64,000 nucleotides of DNA, taken from assembly GCF_029543155.1 (NCBI RefSeq), contig NZ_JARQXA010000002.1, positions 1 through 64,000 of the forward strand, read 5' to 3'. A program made the translations under genes and the position numbers. Positions within the stretch are counted from its first letter, which is position 1. The number at the start of each line of letters is the position of its first letter. The stretch comes from Sphingomonas sp. HITSZ_GF (GTDB lineage Bacteria; Pseudomonadota; Alphaproteobacteria; Sphingomonadales; Sphingomonadaceae). Below, piece after piece: positions 8,567 through 19,545 of the stretch. The notes beneath the pieces were generated by a model. The model searched no databases. It was not told the origin of the DNA and was given only the letters and a program-made list of their open reading frames with translations.

Positions 8567-10031
8567 TGGCGGTGCTGCCTGTCGTCGGAGCGGTGGGGGT
8601 CTTGCTCGCGTCCCAGCCGCCGCCCAGCGCCTGGTAGAGCTGGATCAGCGCGGTCGCCTCGTCCGAGCGGGCGGAGACGAGCCCGTTGCGCGCGGAGATG
8701 AGGGCGGACTCGGCGGTGTTGAGCGTGGTGAAGTCGGTGAGGCCCGAGCGATATTGCATGCGCGCGAGCAGCGCCTGGTTGTTCGAGGCATCGAGCGCGG
8801 TCGCGAATTCCTGCTGGCGGCGCTGGGCCACCTGCAACGCGACGATCGCGTTCTCGATATCCTCAAGGCTGGTCAGGACGGTGGACTTGTAGGCAAGGAA
8901 GGCGCCGTCCGCAGCCGCCTCGGCCGAGCGGACCTGGCTGGCGCGCCTGCCGCCGTCGAACAGCGTCTGGGCGATGTTGGCGAACAGGCGGCCGGTGATC
9001 GTGTCGAAGATCGCCGAAAGCGCGCTGCTGCCCGAATCGATACTGCCGCCGATCGACAGCGAGGGATAGAGCTGGGCGGTGGCGACGCCGATATTGGCGC
9101 TCGCCACCGCCAGGTTGCGCTCGGCGGCGCGCACGTCCGGCCGCTGGCGCAGCGCATCGGCGGGGATGCCCGCGGCAACTTCGGCCGGCCCCTTGGGGAT
9201 CGGCTTCACCGCTTCCATCTCGGCCTTGAGCGCGCCCGGCGCCTGGCCGGTCAACACACCGAGGCGCGAGACCGCGCTGTTGTAGCTGGCTTCCAGCGTG
9301 GGGATGGTGGCGGCGAGCTGCGCCCGGCTGGCGCGCGCCTGCTCCTGGTCGATCGACGAGACCAGCCCGGCCTGGACGCGCCAGCCGGCGATCTCGAGAT
9401 TGTCGTCGGAGATGGCGAGATTGTCGCGCGCATTGGCGAGCTGCGCCTGCGCCACCCGGGCGAGCACATAGTTGCGGGCAGTCTCGGCCTCGACCGAGAT
9501 CAGCACCGCCGCATAGTCGAAGCCGCTCGCTTCATAGCTTGCCCTAGCGCCTTCCACGCCGCGGCGCACGCCGCCGAACAGGTCGACCTGGTAGCTGGCG
9601 TCGAGGCCGAGCGAGAAGCTGGTGCTACCGCCCTGCGAGAAGCTGGTCACCGTGCCGTCGGGCAAGGTGGTGCTGGTGGTGCCGCCGCGCAGCGGCTCGC
9701 TGTGCGACACGCCGCCCGATGCGCTGAGGCTGGGGAACAGGTCGGCGCGCTGCTGGACCAGCGCCTCGCGCGCCTGGCGCAGCCGCACCACCGCCTGCGC
9801 GACATCAAGGTTCGCCGCCTGGGCGCGCTGCACCAGGCTGGCGAGCATCGGGTCGTCGAACTTGGTCCACCACTGGCTCAGGTCCTCCTGCGCCTTCTGC
9901 CCGGCGGGCACCGACCAGCCATCGGGCACGCCCAGCTCGGCGGCGGCGCGCGGATGATAGTCCGGACCCACCGAACAGGCGGCGAGCGGCAGCGCGAGCA
10001 CCAGGCTCAGGGTTAGCGGACGGTTGGCCAT
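8556..10031 (-). CDS. NodT/OprM-family outer-membrane efflux lipoprotein
   Basis: Protein of 491 residues with a signal peptide and lipobox (LALPLAAC), followed by SVGPDYHPR, the usual opening of RND/MacAB outer-membrane factors. Two internally repeated OEP domains with long coiled helices follow (about 60-260 and 270-470), as in TolC-type trimers. It is the first gene of the four-gene exporter operon and supplies the channel across the outer membrane. It is divergent from acs, with an intergenic region of about 170 bases in which I see no clear operator. Confidence 0.94.
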   Translation of the reverse strand: MANRPLTLSLVLALPLAACSVGPDYHPRAAAELGVPDGWSVPAGQKAQEDLSQWWTKFDDPMLASLVQRAQAANLDVAQAVVRLRQAREALVQQRADLFPSLSASGGVSHSEPLRGGTTSTTLPDGTVTSFSQGGSTSFSLGLDASYQVDLFGGVRRGVEGARASYEASGFDYAAVLISVEAETARNYVLARVAQAQLANARDNLAISDDNLEIAGWRVQAGLVSSIDQEQARASRAQLAATIPTLEASYNSAVSRLGVLTGQAPGALKAEMEAVKPIPKGPAEVAAGIPADALRQRPDVRAAERNLAVASANIGVATAQLYPSLSIGGSIDSGSSALSAIFDTITGRLFANIAQTLFDGGRRASQVRSAEAAADGAFLAYKSTVLTSLEDIENAIVALQVAQRRQQEFATALDASNNQALLARMQYRSGLTDFTTLNTAESALISARNGLVSARSDEATALIQLYQALGGGWDASKTPTAPTTGSTANGN

Positions 10032-10199
10032 GGCCCTCTAGATGTTTCGAGGACCGTTTCAGTTCCAGCGAATTATTGTCGCAATATGTCTCGAAGCCAG
10101 GAGAGATGGGGATCGGAGCGGTGCCGGAATGGATTCAGCACTTGGCCTGCGCGCCTCGCTTGGGCAGAGAGGCGCAAAATTGCGAGGGAACCTGAAGCG

Positions 10200-12139
<1,940 letters not shown>

Positions 12140-12143
<4 letters not shown>

Positions 12144-12649
12144 GCGAGTCACGCATCCGCGTGATCGAGGGGGACATCACCGCCCTCGCCGTGGATGCGA
12201 TCGTCAATGCTGCGAACAATTCGCTGCTCGGCGGCGGCGGGGTGGATGGCGCTATCCACCGCGCCGCCGGGCCCGAGCTGCTCGCCGAATGCCGCACGCT
12301 CGGGGGCTGTGCGACCGGTGATGCCAAGCTTACCCGCGGCTACCGGCTGCCCGCCGGCCATGTGATCCACACGGTCGGCCCGGTCTGGCATGGCGGCGCG
12401 CATGGCGAGGCGGCATTGCTGGCCAGCTGCTATCGCCGCTGCTTCGAGGTCGCCCGCGCCAACGGCTTCACCACCCTCGCCTTTCCGGCGATCAGCTGCG
12501 GCGTCTATGGCTATCCGATCGACGCCGCGACCGAGATCGCCGTCGCCGAAGCCCGTGCGGCGCTCGCGCTGGACTCCGGGCTGGAGTTGACCTTCGCGAC
12601 CTTTGGTGACGCCATCACCACTGCCTATCGGCACCTTATCGACCGCTGA
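12140..12649 (+). CDS. Macrodomain protein (O-acetyl-ADP-ribose deacetylase type)
   Basis: Protein of 169 residues that is a single macrodomain: [30 protein letters not shown] near the N-terminus and the late GVYGYP loop give a typical YmdB-like ADP-ribose pocket. Such enzymes hydrolyse O-acetyl-ADP-ribose or ADP-ribosyl esters. The 4-base overlap with acs implies co-translation. This pairing is suggestive, because Acs is regulated by sirtuin deacetylation, which produces O-acetyl-ADP-ribose; that link is inference. Confidence 0.92.
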
Positions 12650-12718
12650 ATCCCGTTGCGAGGGCAATTCGCCGGCGTTACACCCCGCTAATACAGTCTA
12701 TCTGTTTGGGGTACTTGG

Positions 12719-14755
12719 ATGAAAATGAGCAATTGGGTGCGTCTCGCCGCTGGCGTGGCGCTGGTCGCGGTTTCGCCGGCCATGGCGCAGACGGCCAAGC
12801 CCGCGCCGCGATACGGCAGCTTCGGCGTCGACCTGACCGCGCAGAAGCCGAGCGTGAAGCCGGGCGACGATTTCTGGATGTACGCCAATGGCGGCTGGAA
12901 CGATCGCGTCGAGATCGCCGCCGATCGCACCTCGGCCGGCTTCGGGACCCAGCTCTCGGTCGAGGCCGAAGCGAATGTCCGCGCCATCCTAGACGACATG
13001 GCCAAGAACCCGTCCGCCTATGGCGCCAGCGGCAAGCAGGTCGGCGATTTCTACGCCAGCTGGATGGACGAGGCAGGCATCGAGAAGGCCGGCACCGCGC
13101 CGCTCAAGCCCTATCTCGCCACGATCGCCGGGGTGAAGGACCTCGACGCGCTGCAGGTGCTGTTCGCCACCGTCGGCTATGCCTCGCCTGTCGAGTTGGG
13201 CGTGATCCCCGACCTTGCCGACCCGACCCGCTATACCGCGATCACCGGCCAGGGCGGGCTGGGCATGCCGCGCGACTATTATCTGCTCGAAGGCGCCAAA
13301 TATGACGCGTTCCGCACCGCCTATCGCGCCTATGTCGTGAAGATCCAGGAGCTGGCCGGCATCCCCGATGCCGCGGCCAAGGCCGATGCGATCATCGCGC
13401 TCGAAACCGCGATGGCCAAGGTCCAGTGGTCGCCGGCCGAGAGCCGCGACATCGCCAAGCTCAACGATCCGCAGACGCTCGCCGGGCTCGAGGCCAAGGC
13501 ACCAGAGTTCAACTGGGCGCTGATGCTCAAGACTGCCGGGCTCGAAAGCTCGCCCAAGGTGCTGATGACGCAGAACACTGCCGTCACCGCACTCGGCAAG
13601 CTGATGGTCGCGACGCCGCTCCAGGCCTGGAAGGACTATCTCGCCTATCGCTTCGTCAGCGATCACGCGCAGTTCCTGCCCAAGGCCTTCGACGACACGC
13701 GCTTCGGCTTCTATTCGCAGACGCTGTCGGGCGTGAAGGTGCAGCGCGAGCGCTGGAAGCGCGGCGTGCAGATGGTCAACGGTGCGCTCGGCGAGGCAGT
13801 CGGCGCGATCTATGTCGCCAAATATTATCCGCCGGCGGCCGAGAAGCAGATGGCCGAGCTGATCGAGAATCTGCGCGCCGCCTATAAGGACCGCATTTCC
13901 AGCTCGACCTGGATGGACGAGGCGACCAAGCAGAAGGCACTGGCCAAGCTCGCCGCATTCGAGCCGCGCATCGGCCATCCGGACAAGTATATCGACTATT
14001 CGTCGTTCAAGGTCGTCCGCGGCGACCTGCTCGGCAATGCGATGCGCTCGGGCGAGTTCCAGCACCAGCTCGAGCTGTCGCGCTTCGGCAAGCCGGTCGA
14101 CCGCACCCTGTGGGACATGACCCCGCAGACGGTGAACGCCTATTACAACCCGCTCGCCAACCAGATCACCTTCCCGGCCGCGATCCTGCAGCCTCCCTTC
14201 TTCGACCCCAGCGCCGATCCGGCGGTGAACTATGGCGCGATCGGCGCGATCATCGGCCATGAGATGGGACACGGGTTCGACGATCAGGGCAGCATGTTCG
14301 GCCCGACCGGCAAGTTCGAGAACTGGTGGACCGACGGCGCCAAGAAGGCGTTCGGCGAGCGCACCGCCGCGCTCGTCGCCCAGTATGACGGCTATGAAGC
14401 GGTTCCCGGCACCAAGGTGCAGGGCAAGCTGACGCTCGGCGAGAATATCGGCGACCTGGGCGGCGTGGAGGCGGCCTATGGCGCCTTCCAGAAGTACCAG
14501 GCCGAGCATGGCAAGGCCCCGGTGATCGGCGGGCTGACCGGCGACCAGCGCTTCTTCCTCGCCTATGCCCAGGCCTGGCAGACCAAGATCCGCGAGGACG
14601 CGGCGCGCCAATATGCGCTGACCGATCCGCACTCGCCCGCCAAGTTCCGCGTCAATGGCATCGTCCGCAACGTCGATGCCTGGTACAAGGCATTCAACAT
14701 CCAGCCGGGCGACGCGCTCTACCTGGCACCCGAGCAGCGCGTGCACATCTGGTAA
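12719..14755 (+). CDS. M13-family zinc metallopeptidase (PepO/neprilysin-like), secreted
   Basis: Protein of 678 residues with a signal peptide (residues 1-23, ending PAMAQ). The zinc motif HEMGH starts at about residue 514, and the downstream GENIGDLGG supplies the third ligand and the M13 signature. The full N-terminal M13_N domain is present (from about residue 40, GDDFWMYANGGW). It probably degrades peptides in the periplasm. Monocistronic by position: 69 bases after the macrodomain gene and followed by a strong terminator. Confidence 0.95.
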   Translation: MKMSNWVRLAAGVALVAVSPAMAQTAKPAPRYGSFGVDLTAQKPSVKPGDDFWMYANGGWNDRVEIAADRTSAGFGTQLSVEAEANVRAILDDMAKNPSAYGASGKQVGDFYASWMDEAGIEKAGTAPLKPYLATIAGVKDLDALQVLFATVGYASPVELGVIPDLADPTRYTAITGQGGLGMPRDYYLLEGAKYDAFRTAYRAYVVKIQELAGIPDAAAKADAIIALETAMAKVQWSPAESRDIAKLNDPQTLAGLEAKAPEFNWALMLKTAGLESSPKVLMTQNTAVTALGKLMVATPLQAWKDYLAYRFVSDHAQFLPKAFDDTRFGFYSQTLSGVKVQRERWKRGVQMVNGALGEAVGAIYVAKYYPPAAEKQMAELIENLRAAYKDRISSSTWMDEATKQKALAKLAAFEPRIGHPDKYIDYSSFKVVRGDLLGNAMRSGEFQHQLELSRFGKPVDRTLWDMTPQTVNAYYNPLANQITFPAAILQPPFFDPSADPAVNYGAIGAIIGHEMGHGFDDQGSMFGPTGKFENWWTDGAKKAFGERTAALVAQYDGYEAVPGTKVQGKLTLGENIGDLGGVEAAYGAFQKYQAEHGKAPVIGGLTGDQRFFLAYAQAWQTKIREDAARQYALTDPHSPAKFRVNGIVRNVDAWYKAFNIQPGDALYLAPEQRVHIW

Positions 14756-14780
14756 GCCTCGCGGCCTGACCATAACGAAG

Positions 14781-14808
14781 CGGCCCGGCAGCGATGCCGG
14801 GCCGTTTT
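14781..14808 (+). terminator. Rho-independent terminator after the M13 peptidase gene
   Basis: A perfect 10-base stem (cggcccggca / tgccgggccg) with loop gcga is followed by tttt. It lies 25 bases past the stop codon and can also end the convergent SDR transcript only weakly, because that side lacks a T-run. Confidence 0.85.
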
Positions 14809-14827
14809 GCTTGTCAGACGCTCGGCT

Positions 14828-15568
14828 TCAGGCGTTCACCCCGCCATCGACGGTGAGCACCGATCCGGTGATGAAGCGCGCCGCCGGGCTGGCGAGGAAC
14901 GCCACCGCCGCGCCGATATCCTCCACCGTGCCATAGCGGCCAAGCGCGGTCTGGCTGCGGATGAACTCGGCATGCTCGCCGTTCGCCGGGTTCATGTCGG
15001 TATCGATCGGACCGGGCTGGACCAGGTTCACCGTGATGTCGCGCCCGCCCAGATCGCGCGCCAGCCCGCGGTTGAAGGCGAGCAGCGCCGACTTGGTCAT
15101 CGAATAGAGCGTCGATCCCGGCGCGAAGACGCGTTCGGCCAGGCACGATCCGATCGTGATGATGCGGCCGCCCGCGGGCAGATGCGGCATCGCGGCGCCC
15201 GAGGCGATCACCGCGGCACGGACGTTGACGTTGAGCAGCGCGTCCACGTCTTCGAGGTTCAGCGCATCGACACCGCTGTAGCGCGCGATGCCGGCATTGT
15301 TGACCAGGATGTCGAGCCCGCCCAGCCCGGCCACCGCTTCGGCCACCGAGCGTTGCACCGCTTCCGGATCGGCGCTGTCCGCCTGGATCGCCAGCGCGCG
15401 CCGCCCCTTCGCCTCGATCGCCGCGACCAGCGCCGCGGCGCGATCCGCCGAGCGCTCATAGGTGATCGCGACGTCCGCGCCCTTGTCCGCCAGCGCCAGC
15501 GCGATTCCGGCGCCGATGCCGCGTGCCGCGCCGGTTACCAATGCGCGCTTTCCCGTCAGTTCCAACAT
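14828..15568 (-). CDS. SDR-family NAD(P)-dependent oxidoreductase (FabG-like)
   Basis: Enzyme of 246 residues (start at the ATG at 15568). The nucleotide-binding motif GAARGIGAG, NNAG, the Ser-Tyr-Lys triad (GSCL; YSMTK) and a C-terminal GSVLTVDGG define a classical SDR. The PGPIDTDM segment is usual for this family. The substrate is unknown. It is divergent from a TetR gene whose predicted operator lies directly upstream, so it is probably the repressed target. Confidence 0.92.
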   Translation of the reverse strand: MLELTGKRALVTGAARGIGAGIALALADKGADVAITYERSADRAAALVAAIEAKGRRALAIQADSADPEAVQRSVAEAVAGLGGLDILVNNAGIARYSGVDALNLEDVDALLNVNVRAAVIASGAAMPHLPAGGRIITIGSCLAERVFAPGSTLYSMTKSALLAFNRGLARDLGGRDITVNLVQPGPIDTDMNPANGEHAEFIRSQTALGRYGTVEDIGAAVAFLASPAARFITGSVLTVDGGVNA

Positions 15569-15579
15569 GGCTTGTCTCA

Positions 15580-15602
15580 TTCTGTAGTGATCGATACAGA
15601 AT
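15580..15602. promoter_or_regulatory. Predicted TetR operator upstream of the SDR gene
   Basis: A dyad with arms TTCTGTA and TACAGAA (15580-15601) lies 11 bases upstream of the SDR start. Its right half, tgatcgatacagaat, recurs with 12 of 15 matches as cgatcgatgcaaaat at 15645-15659, overlapping the TetR start codon. Two copies of one sequence in a divergent regulator/enzyme gap fit control of both genes by TetR. Confidence 0.55.
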
Positions 15603-15614
15603 TAGCTGGGAACG

Positions 15615-15650
15615 TTGCGGCGACAGTTCAAGGGAATTATATAACGATCG
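15615..15650 (+). promoter_or_regulatory. Predicted sigma-70 promoter of the TetR gene, leaderless transcript
   Basis: TTGCGG (15615-15620) and TATATA (15638-15643) are separated by 17 bases. The expected transcription start is at or just before the ATG at 15651, so the mRNA would lack a leader. No Shine-Dalgarno sequence at a proper distance is seen. The second operator copy overlaps the start site. Confidence 0.45.
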
Positions 15651-16301
15651 ATGCAAAATTCTGGAGACACCGACCAGGCCGAGGAAACCGCCGCGCGCGG
15701 GCGCGGCCGGCCGCGTGGCTTCGATCGCGAGGCGGCGCTTGCCCGGGCGACCCGGCTGTTCTGGCAACAGAGCTATGAAGCGACCTCGATCGCCGACCTG
15801 ACCGCGGCGATGGGGATCGGCGCACCGAGCCTTTATGCGGCGTTCGGATCGAAGGAGGCGCTCTATCTGGAGGCGCTGCGCCACTATGCCGACAATTACG
15901 ATGCGCAGGTGTGGGGCGGCTTCCGGGCTGCAGGCACCGCGCGCGCGGCGGTGCAGGCCTATCTGCTCGACTCGGCCGCGGCGCTGACCGGGGCGCTCGG
16001 CGACCAGCCGCTCGGCTGCATGGTCACCCTGTCCTCCGCAGGATCCGAATGCGATTCCGAGCTGGGCGACACGATGCGGGCCGCACGGCGGGAAGGCCTG
16101 GAACGGTTGAAGGCGCGGCTGGCGCGCGCGGTGGCCGAGGGCGAACTGCCTGCATCCACCGATGTCCATGCCCTCGCGCGCTTCGCGCAGACGATGCAGA
16201 GCGGCATGTCGATCCTTGCCCGCGACGGCGCCAGCCGCGCCGAGCTGGAAGAGGCGGCGCGGATCGCGATGCTCGGCTGGGATGCGCGCGTCGCAAGTTG
16301 A
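15651..16301 (+). CDS. TetR/AcrR-family transcriptional regulator
   Basis: Protein of 216 residues. After a charged, arginine-rich leader (GRGRPRGFD), the helix-turn-helix spans about residues 22-68 ([27 protein letters not shown]), the family signature. The C-terminal ligand domain (TetR_C, AcrR type) begins near residue 85. It probably represses the divergent SDR gene and itself through the two related operator copies in the 82-base gap. Confidence 0.92.
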   Translation: MQNSGDTDQAEETAARGRGRPRGFDREAALARATRLFWQQSYEATSIADLTAAMGIGAPSLYAAFGSKEALYLEALRHYADNYDAQVWGGFRAAGTARAAVQAYLLDSAAALTGALGDQPLGCMVTLSSAGSECDSELGDTMRAARREGLERLKARLARAVAEGELPASTDVHALARFAQTMQSGMSILARDGASRAELEEAARIAMLGWDARVAS

Positions 16302-16311
16302 CTGGGCAACG

Positions 16312-16410
16312 ATTGCATTTCCTGCAATAGGACACCGTTGTCATTGCAGTTGCAGAAACCGCACCCGCGGCCCATTTGTGTCTATGTTGCATTGCAGCAA
16401 ACACGCAATG
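16312..16410. promoter_or_regulatory. Cluster of TTGCA/TGCAA dyads upstream of a small ORF
   Basis: The gap between the TetR gene and the 37-residue ORF holds a perfect dyad ATTGCA-TTTCC-TGCAAT (16312-16328), then cattgcagttgca (from 16342), gttgcattgcagcaa (16386-16400) and gcaatg (16404-16409). The density of one hexamer and its complement in under 100 bases suggests binding by a regulator. The identity of the regulator is unknown. Confidence 0.35.
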
Positions 16411-16421
16411 AGGGTTTTCCG

Positions 16422-16535
16422 ATGTTCTCGCTTATCTCGCTCTTCCTCGCCGCGCGCCGCCCGGTGACGCTGCCCGCCATCGCGGAATCCGCGACGCCTG
16501 TCGTCGATCCGGTCGAGCTGCGCCTCGCCGCCTGA
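16422..16535 (+). CDS. Small protein of 37 residues, function unknown
   Basis: ATG at 16422 is preceded by GAGGG with 7-base spacing. The product begins with a hydrophobic stretch (MFSLISLFLAARRPVTLPAI) and ends acidic. A strong terminator follows directly. The combination of ribosome binding site, terminator and elaborate upstream dyads argues that it is a real small gene, perhaps a membrane-associated peptide, although I do not recognise a family. Confidence 0.5.
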   Translation: MFSLISLFLAARRPVTLPAIAESATPVVDPVELRLAA

Positions 16536-16555
16536 GCGGCGGAACAGGCTGACGC

Positions 16556-16584
16556 AAAAAGGGGAGCCTCGCGGCTCCCCTTTT
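16556..16584. terminator. Bidirectional terminator between small ORF and peptide transporter
   Basis: The stem ggggagcc / ggctcccc with loop tcgc is flanked by aaaaa on the left and tttt on the right. It can therefore end both the plus-strand small ORF transcript and the convergent transporter transcript. Confidence 0.88.
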
Positions 16585-16607
16585 CGTTTGCCCCGAAGGC
16601 GCGGCGC

Positions 16608-18401
16608 TTACTTCACGCCGTGCATCCAGTATTTGAGCGGCCAGCTCAGCAGCAGGAGCAGCACGCCGAGGATTATCGCCGACACCGAGATGGTGGTGAA
16701 GGTGGCGAGATAGGTGTCGAGGCTGACCTTGAGGTTGGTCACCTGACCGCCCACCGTCTCGACGCTGGCGAGCTGTGCGATCATGCCGGCGAAGAACTGC
16801 GCCACCGAGATCGACAGGAACCACACGCCCATCATCAGGCCAACCACGCGCGCGATCGACAGCTTGGTAATCATGCTGAGGCCCACCGGCGAGATGCAGA
16901 GCTCGGCGAAGGAGTGGATGAAGTAGAGGCCGGCCAGCCACCAGATGCTCACCCGGAAGCTGGCATCGGCATAGGCGCCGCCCCAGACGAGCAGCAGGAA
17001 GCCCGCAGCCACGCCGATCAGCGCAATGCCGAACTTGACCGGGATCGACGGCTCGAGCCCGCGCCGCGCCAGCGCGGTCCACATCATCGACATGAACGGC
17101 GCGAGGAGGACGATGAAGGCGGCGTTGAAGAACTGGGTCTGCCCCGCGGTGATCGTGAACCAGCCGAACACCGAGAGATCGGTGTTGCGATCGGCGAACA
17201 GGGTGAGCGACGAGCCCGCCTGCTCGAACAGCGTCCAGAACACGACGTTGAAGACGATCAGCACCATCGCGGCCAGCATCATCTGGAACTCGGTCTTGCT
17301 GCCGGCAAAGAACGACCAGATCAGGATCGCCGGCACGCCGATCAGGAACGAGCCGAACAGCAGCTTGCCCATCAGCGGCAGCGAAGTGACATAGCCGATG
17401 AAGCCCGAGCCGGCGGCCGGCTCCGGCGAGTGCATCAGGTTGACGTAGAGCATGTAGAAGAGCGGCACGACGCAGAGCGCCACCGCGTAGATGATCCATT
17501 GTTGGCCGTTGACGCCCGGCTTGGCCGGGGGCTCGCCATAGCCATCGAGCTTGCCGCCGTTGAACTGGATCAGCGCCCAGGAAACCATCATGCCGATCGC
17601 GGCCAGGCCGAAGCCCCAGCTCCAGCCATAGGCGACGGCCAGCCAGGGGCAGATCAGCTGCGAGAAGAACGAGCCGATGTTGATGCCCATGTAGAAGATC
17701 GTGAAGCCGGTATCGCGTCGGGGATCGCCCTGCTCGTAGAGCTCGCCGACCATGGTGGAGATGTTCGGCTTGAAGAAGCCATTGCCCACCGAGACCATCG
17801 ACAGCGCGATCAGCATCACCATCACGTAGAAGGCGCTGCGGTCCGCGCCGGATTCGAAGCTGCCCTTGGCGACCTTGCGCTCGACGACGCCGGCGTTGAG
17901 CAGGTCGACGGTGCCGTCTTCATTGCCCTTGATCTCGAGCTTCTTCGATCCGTCGATAACGTAGCGGACTTCCTTGTCGCCCTGCTTCTCGATCGAGACT
18001 TCGTAGCGTTGCTTGTCGATCGTCGCGTGCGGCGTCGCAGTCGGTCCGCCGAAGCAGAGGATGGCATAGCCGAGCGACATGACGATCGCGCCGAACTTCA
18101 CCGCGCGCTTCGAGCCGAGATACTGGTCGGCCAGATAGCCGCCGACCAGCGGAGTGAGATAGACGAGCGCGGTATAGCCGCCGTACAGGCCGGTCGCCTC
18201 GCGGTCCCCGAACATGAAATGCTGCGTCAGGTAGAGCGTCAGCAGCGCGCGCATGCCGTAATAGCCGAAGCGCTCCCACATCTCGGTGGTGAACAGGCGC
18301 GCCAGCTGGCGGGGATGCCCGAACCACGTCGATTCCTTCGCAGGATTGACGTGGGTGATGTCCGGCTCTGCCGGACTATCGGCGGTTGGAGTGTCGACCA
18401 T
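16608..18401 (-). CDS. POT/PTR2-family proton-dependent peptide transporter
   Basis: Inner-membrane protein of 597 residues with about 12-14 helices. The FTTEMWERFGYYGMRALL motif (ExxERFxYY) and the later GNGFFKPNISTMVG are POT signatures. An insertion of about 75 polar residues (from about 135 to 210, with a KLEIKGNEDGTVDL segment) lies between early helices and is longer than in Escherichia coli DtpA, but similar insertions are usual in sphingomonad and Bacteroidetes homologues. Start at 18401 chosen over an in-frame start at 18503 that would add a basic leader without similarity. It imports di- and tripeptides with protons. Confidence 0.93.
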   Translation of the reverse strand: MVDTPTADSPAEPDITHVNPAKESTWFGHPRQLARLFTTEMWERFGYYGMRALLTLYLTQHFMFGDREATGLYGGYTALVYLTPLVGGYLADQYLGSKRAVKFGAIVMSLGYAILCFGGPTATPHATIDKQRYEVSIEKQGDKEVRYVIDGSKKLEIKGNEDGTVDLLNAGVVERKVAKGSFESGADRSAFYVMVMLIALSMVSVGNGFFKPNISTMVGELYEQGDPRRDTGFTIFYMGINIGSFFSQLICPWLAVAYGWSWGFGLAAIGMMVSWALIQFNGGKLDGYGEPPAKPGVNGQQWIIYAVALCVVPLFYMLYVNLMHSPEPAAGSGFIGYVTSLPLMGKLLFGSFLIGVPAILIWSFFAGSKTEFQMMLAAMVLIVFNVVFWTLFEQAGSSLTLFADRNTDLSVFGWFTITAGQTQFFNAAFIVLLAPFMSMMWTALARRGLEPSIPVKFGIALIGVAAGFLLLVWGGAYADASFRVSIWWLAGLYFIHSFAELCISPVGLSMITKLSIARVVGLMMGVWFLSISVAQFFAGMIAQLASVETVGGQVTNLKVSLDTYLATFTTISVSAIILGVLLLLLSWPLKYWMHGVK

Positions 18402-18557
18402 GCGGAATTTTGCCCTTTGATATCGGTTCCGGGCTCGGGCCCGGCGCATGGGCGGCCAACCTAGACGGAATGAAGCCGCTGTAAAGCATGTGCATTTGGG
18501 CACAGTTCGACAGCGCGCCGCACGAAAGCGCGTTGCGCGGCGGCGGCGGCGCCCTAG

Positions 18558-19166
18558 ATGCCTCGCATGACCTTCAACGATCGCTCCACCCCGCTCGCGC
18601 TTCTACGCACCCGCCGATCCGGCAAGCCCCGCGACATGGTCGCCCCCGGCCCCAGCCCCCAACAGCTCGACGAGATGATCGCGATCGCGGCGCGCACCCC
18701 CGATCACGGCAAGCTCTTCCCCTGGCGCTTCGTTACCGTGCCCGACGATGCGCGTCAGGCGCTGGGCGAGAAGCTCGCCGCGATACTGCGCAGCGAGAAG
18801 CCGGGCTGCACCCCGCGCGACGAGGAAGCGGCGATCCAGTTCGCCACCCAGGCGCCGGCGCTGGTGGTGGTGCTCTCGGCCCCGGTGGTGCCGCACAAGA
18901 TCCCGGTCTGGGAACAGGAGCTTTCGGCCGGTGCGGTGTGCATGAACCTGCTCCACGCCGCGCACGCCATGGGCTTCACCGGCGCTTGGATCACCGGCTG
19001 GGCCGCCTATTCGGATGCGGTGCGCGACCTGTTCGGCAGCGAGGGGCAGAAGATCGCCGGATTCCTGTTCCTCGGCACCCCAGCTTTCCCGCTGGAGGAG
19101 CGCCCCCGGCCGGCACTGTCCGAAATCGCACATAGGTGGAATCCGGGGTATGGACCTGATGCTTGA
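18558..19166 (+). CDS. Nitroreductase-family FMN oxidoreductase
   Basis: Protein of 202 residues of the short YdjA-like nitroreductase group. RRSGKPRDM and ARTPDHGKLFPWRF are the N-terminal FMN-binding segments, and GFTGAWITGW with FLFLGTP is the C-terminal one. The physiological substrate is unknown. A second ATG three codons later (18567) is an equal start candidate. The stop codon touches the frame of the following GntR gene, so the genes may be co-transcribed. Confidence 0.9.
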   Translation: MPRMTFNDRSTPLALLRTRRSGKPRDMVAPGPSPQQLDEMIAIAARTPDHGKLFPWRFVTVPDDARQALGEKLAAILRSEKPGCTPRDEEAAIQFATQAPALVVVLSAPVVPHKIPVWEQELSAGAVCMNLLHAAHAMGFTGAWITGWAAYSDAVRDLFGSEGQKIAGFLFLGTPAFPLEERPRPALSEIAHRWNPGYGPDA

Positions 19167-19168
19167 TT

Positions 19169-19184
19169 GGTGTATTATAGCACC
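19169..19184. promoter_or_regulatory. GGTG-N8-CACC dyad and promoter of the YtrA-type regulator
   Basis: ggtgtattatagcacc lies immediately before the ATG at 19185. Its ends are complementary and it contains a -10-like TATTAT (19173-19178). With tggacc at 19151-19156 as a -35 candidate, transcription would start at the ATG. YtrA-subfamily regulators usually bind GGTGTA-type dyads, so this is a likely autoregulatory operator. Confidence 0.45.
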
Positions 19185-19541
19185 ATGACAGCTCTAGAGC
19201 ATGAGGACAGCCCGGTTTACCTCAAGCTGCGCGCCAGCATCGCCGCGGCGATCCTGCGCGGGCAATACCGGGCAGGGGATCAGCTTCCGTCGGTGCGAGC
19301 GCTTGCCGCCGAGCATGGCGCCAATCCGCTGACGGTGGCCAAGGCCTATCAGAGCTTCCAGGACGACGGCTATGTCGAGGTTCGCCGCGGCGTGGGCATG
19401 TTCGTGCTGCCGGGCGCGGTGGAAAAGCTGCGCATCGCCGAGCGCGAGCGCTTCCTCACCGGCTACTGGCCGCGCGTGAAGGAGCATATCGCGCTGCTCG
19501 GCCTCGACGCGCACGAGCTGCTCGACCGCGAGACGGCCTGA
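19185..19541 (+). CDS. GntR-family regulator, YtrA subfamily
   Basis: Protein of 118 residues from ATG 19185; a TTG at 19167 would add six residues. A winged helix spans residues 10-75, with AAILRGQYRAGDQLPSVRAL and the recognition segment ANPLTVAKAYQSFQDDGYVE typical of GntR. Only a short helical tail follows, which defines the YtrA group. These usually sit beside ABC transporter genes; here the next gene is signal peptidase I, four bases downstream. No Shine-Dalgarno sequence is visible. Confidence 0.92.
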   Translation: MTALEHEDSPVYLKLRASIAAAILRGQYRAGDQLPSVRALAAEHGANPLTVAKAYQSFQDDGYVEVRRGVGMFVLPGAVEKLRIAERERFLTGYWPRVKEHIALLGLDAHELLDRETA

Positions 19542-19545
19542 TCCG

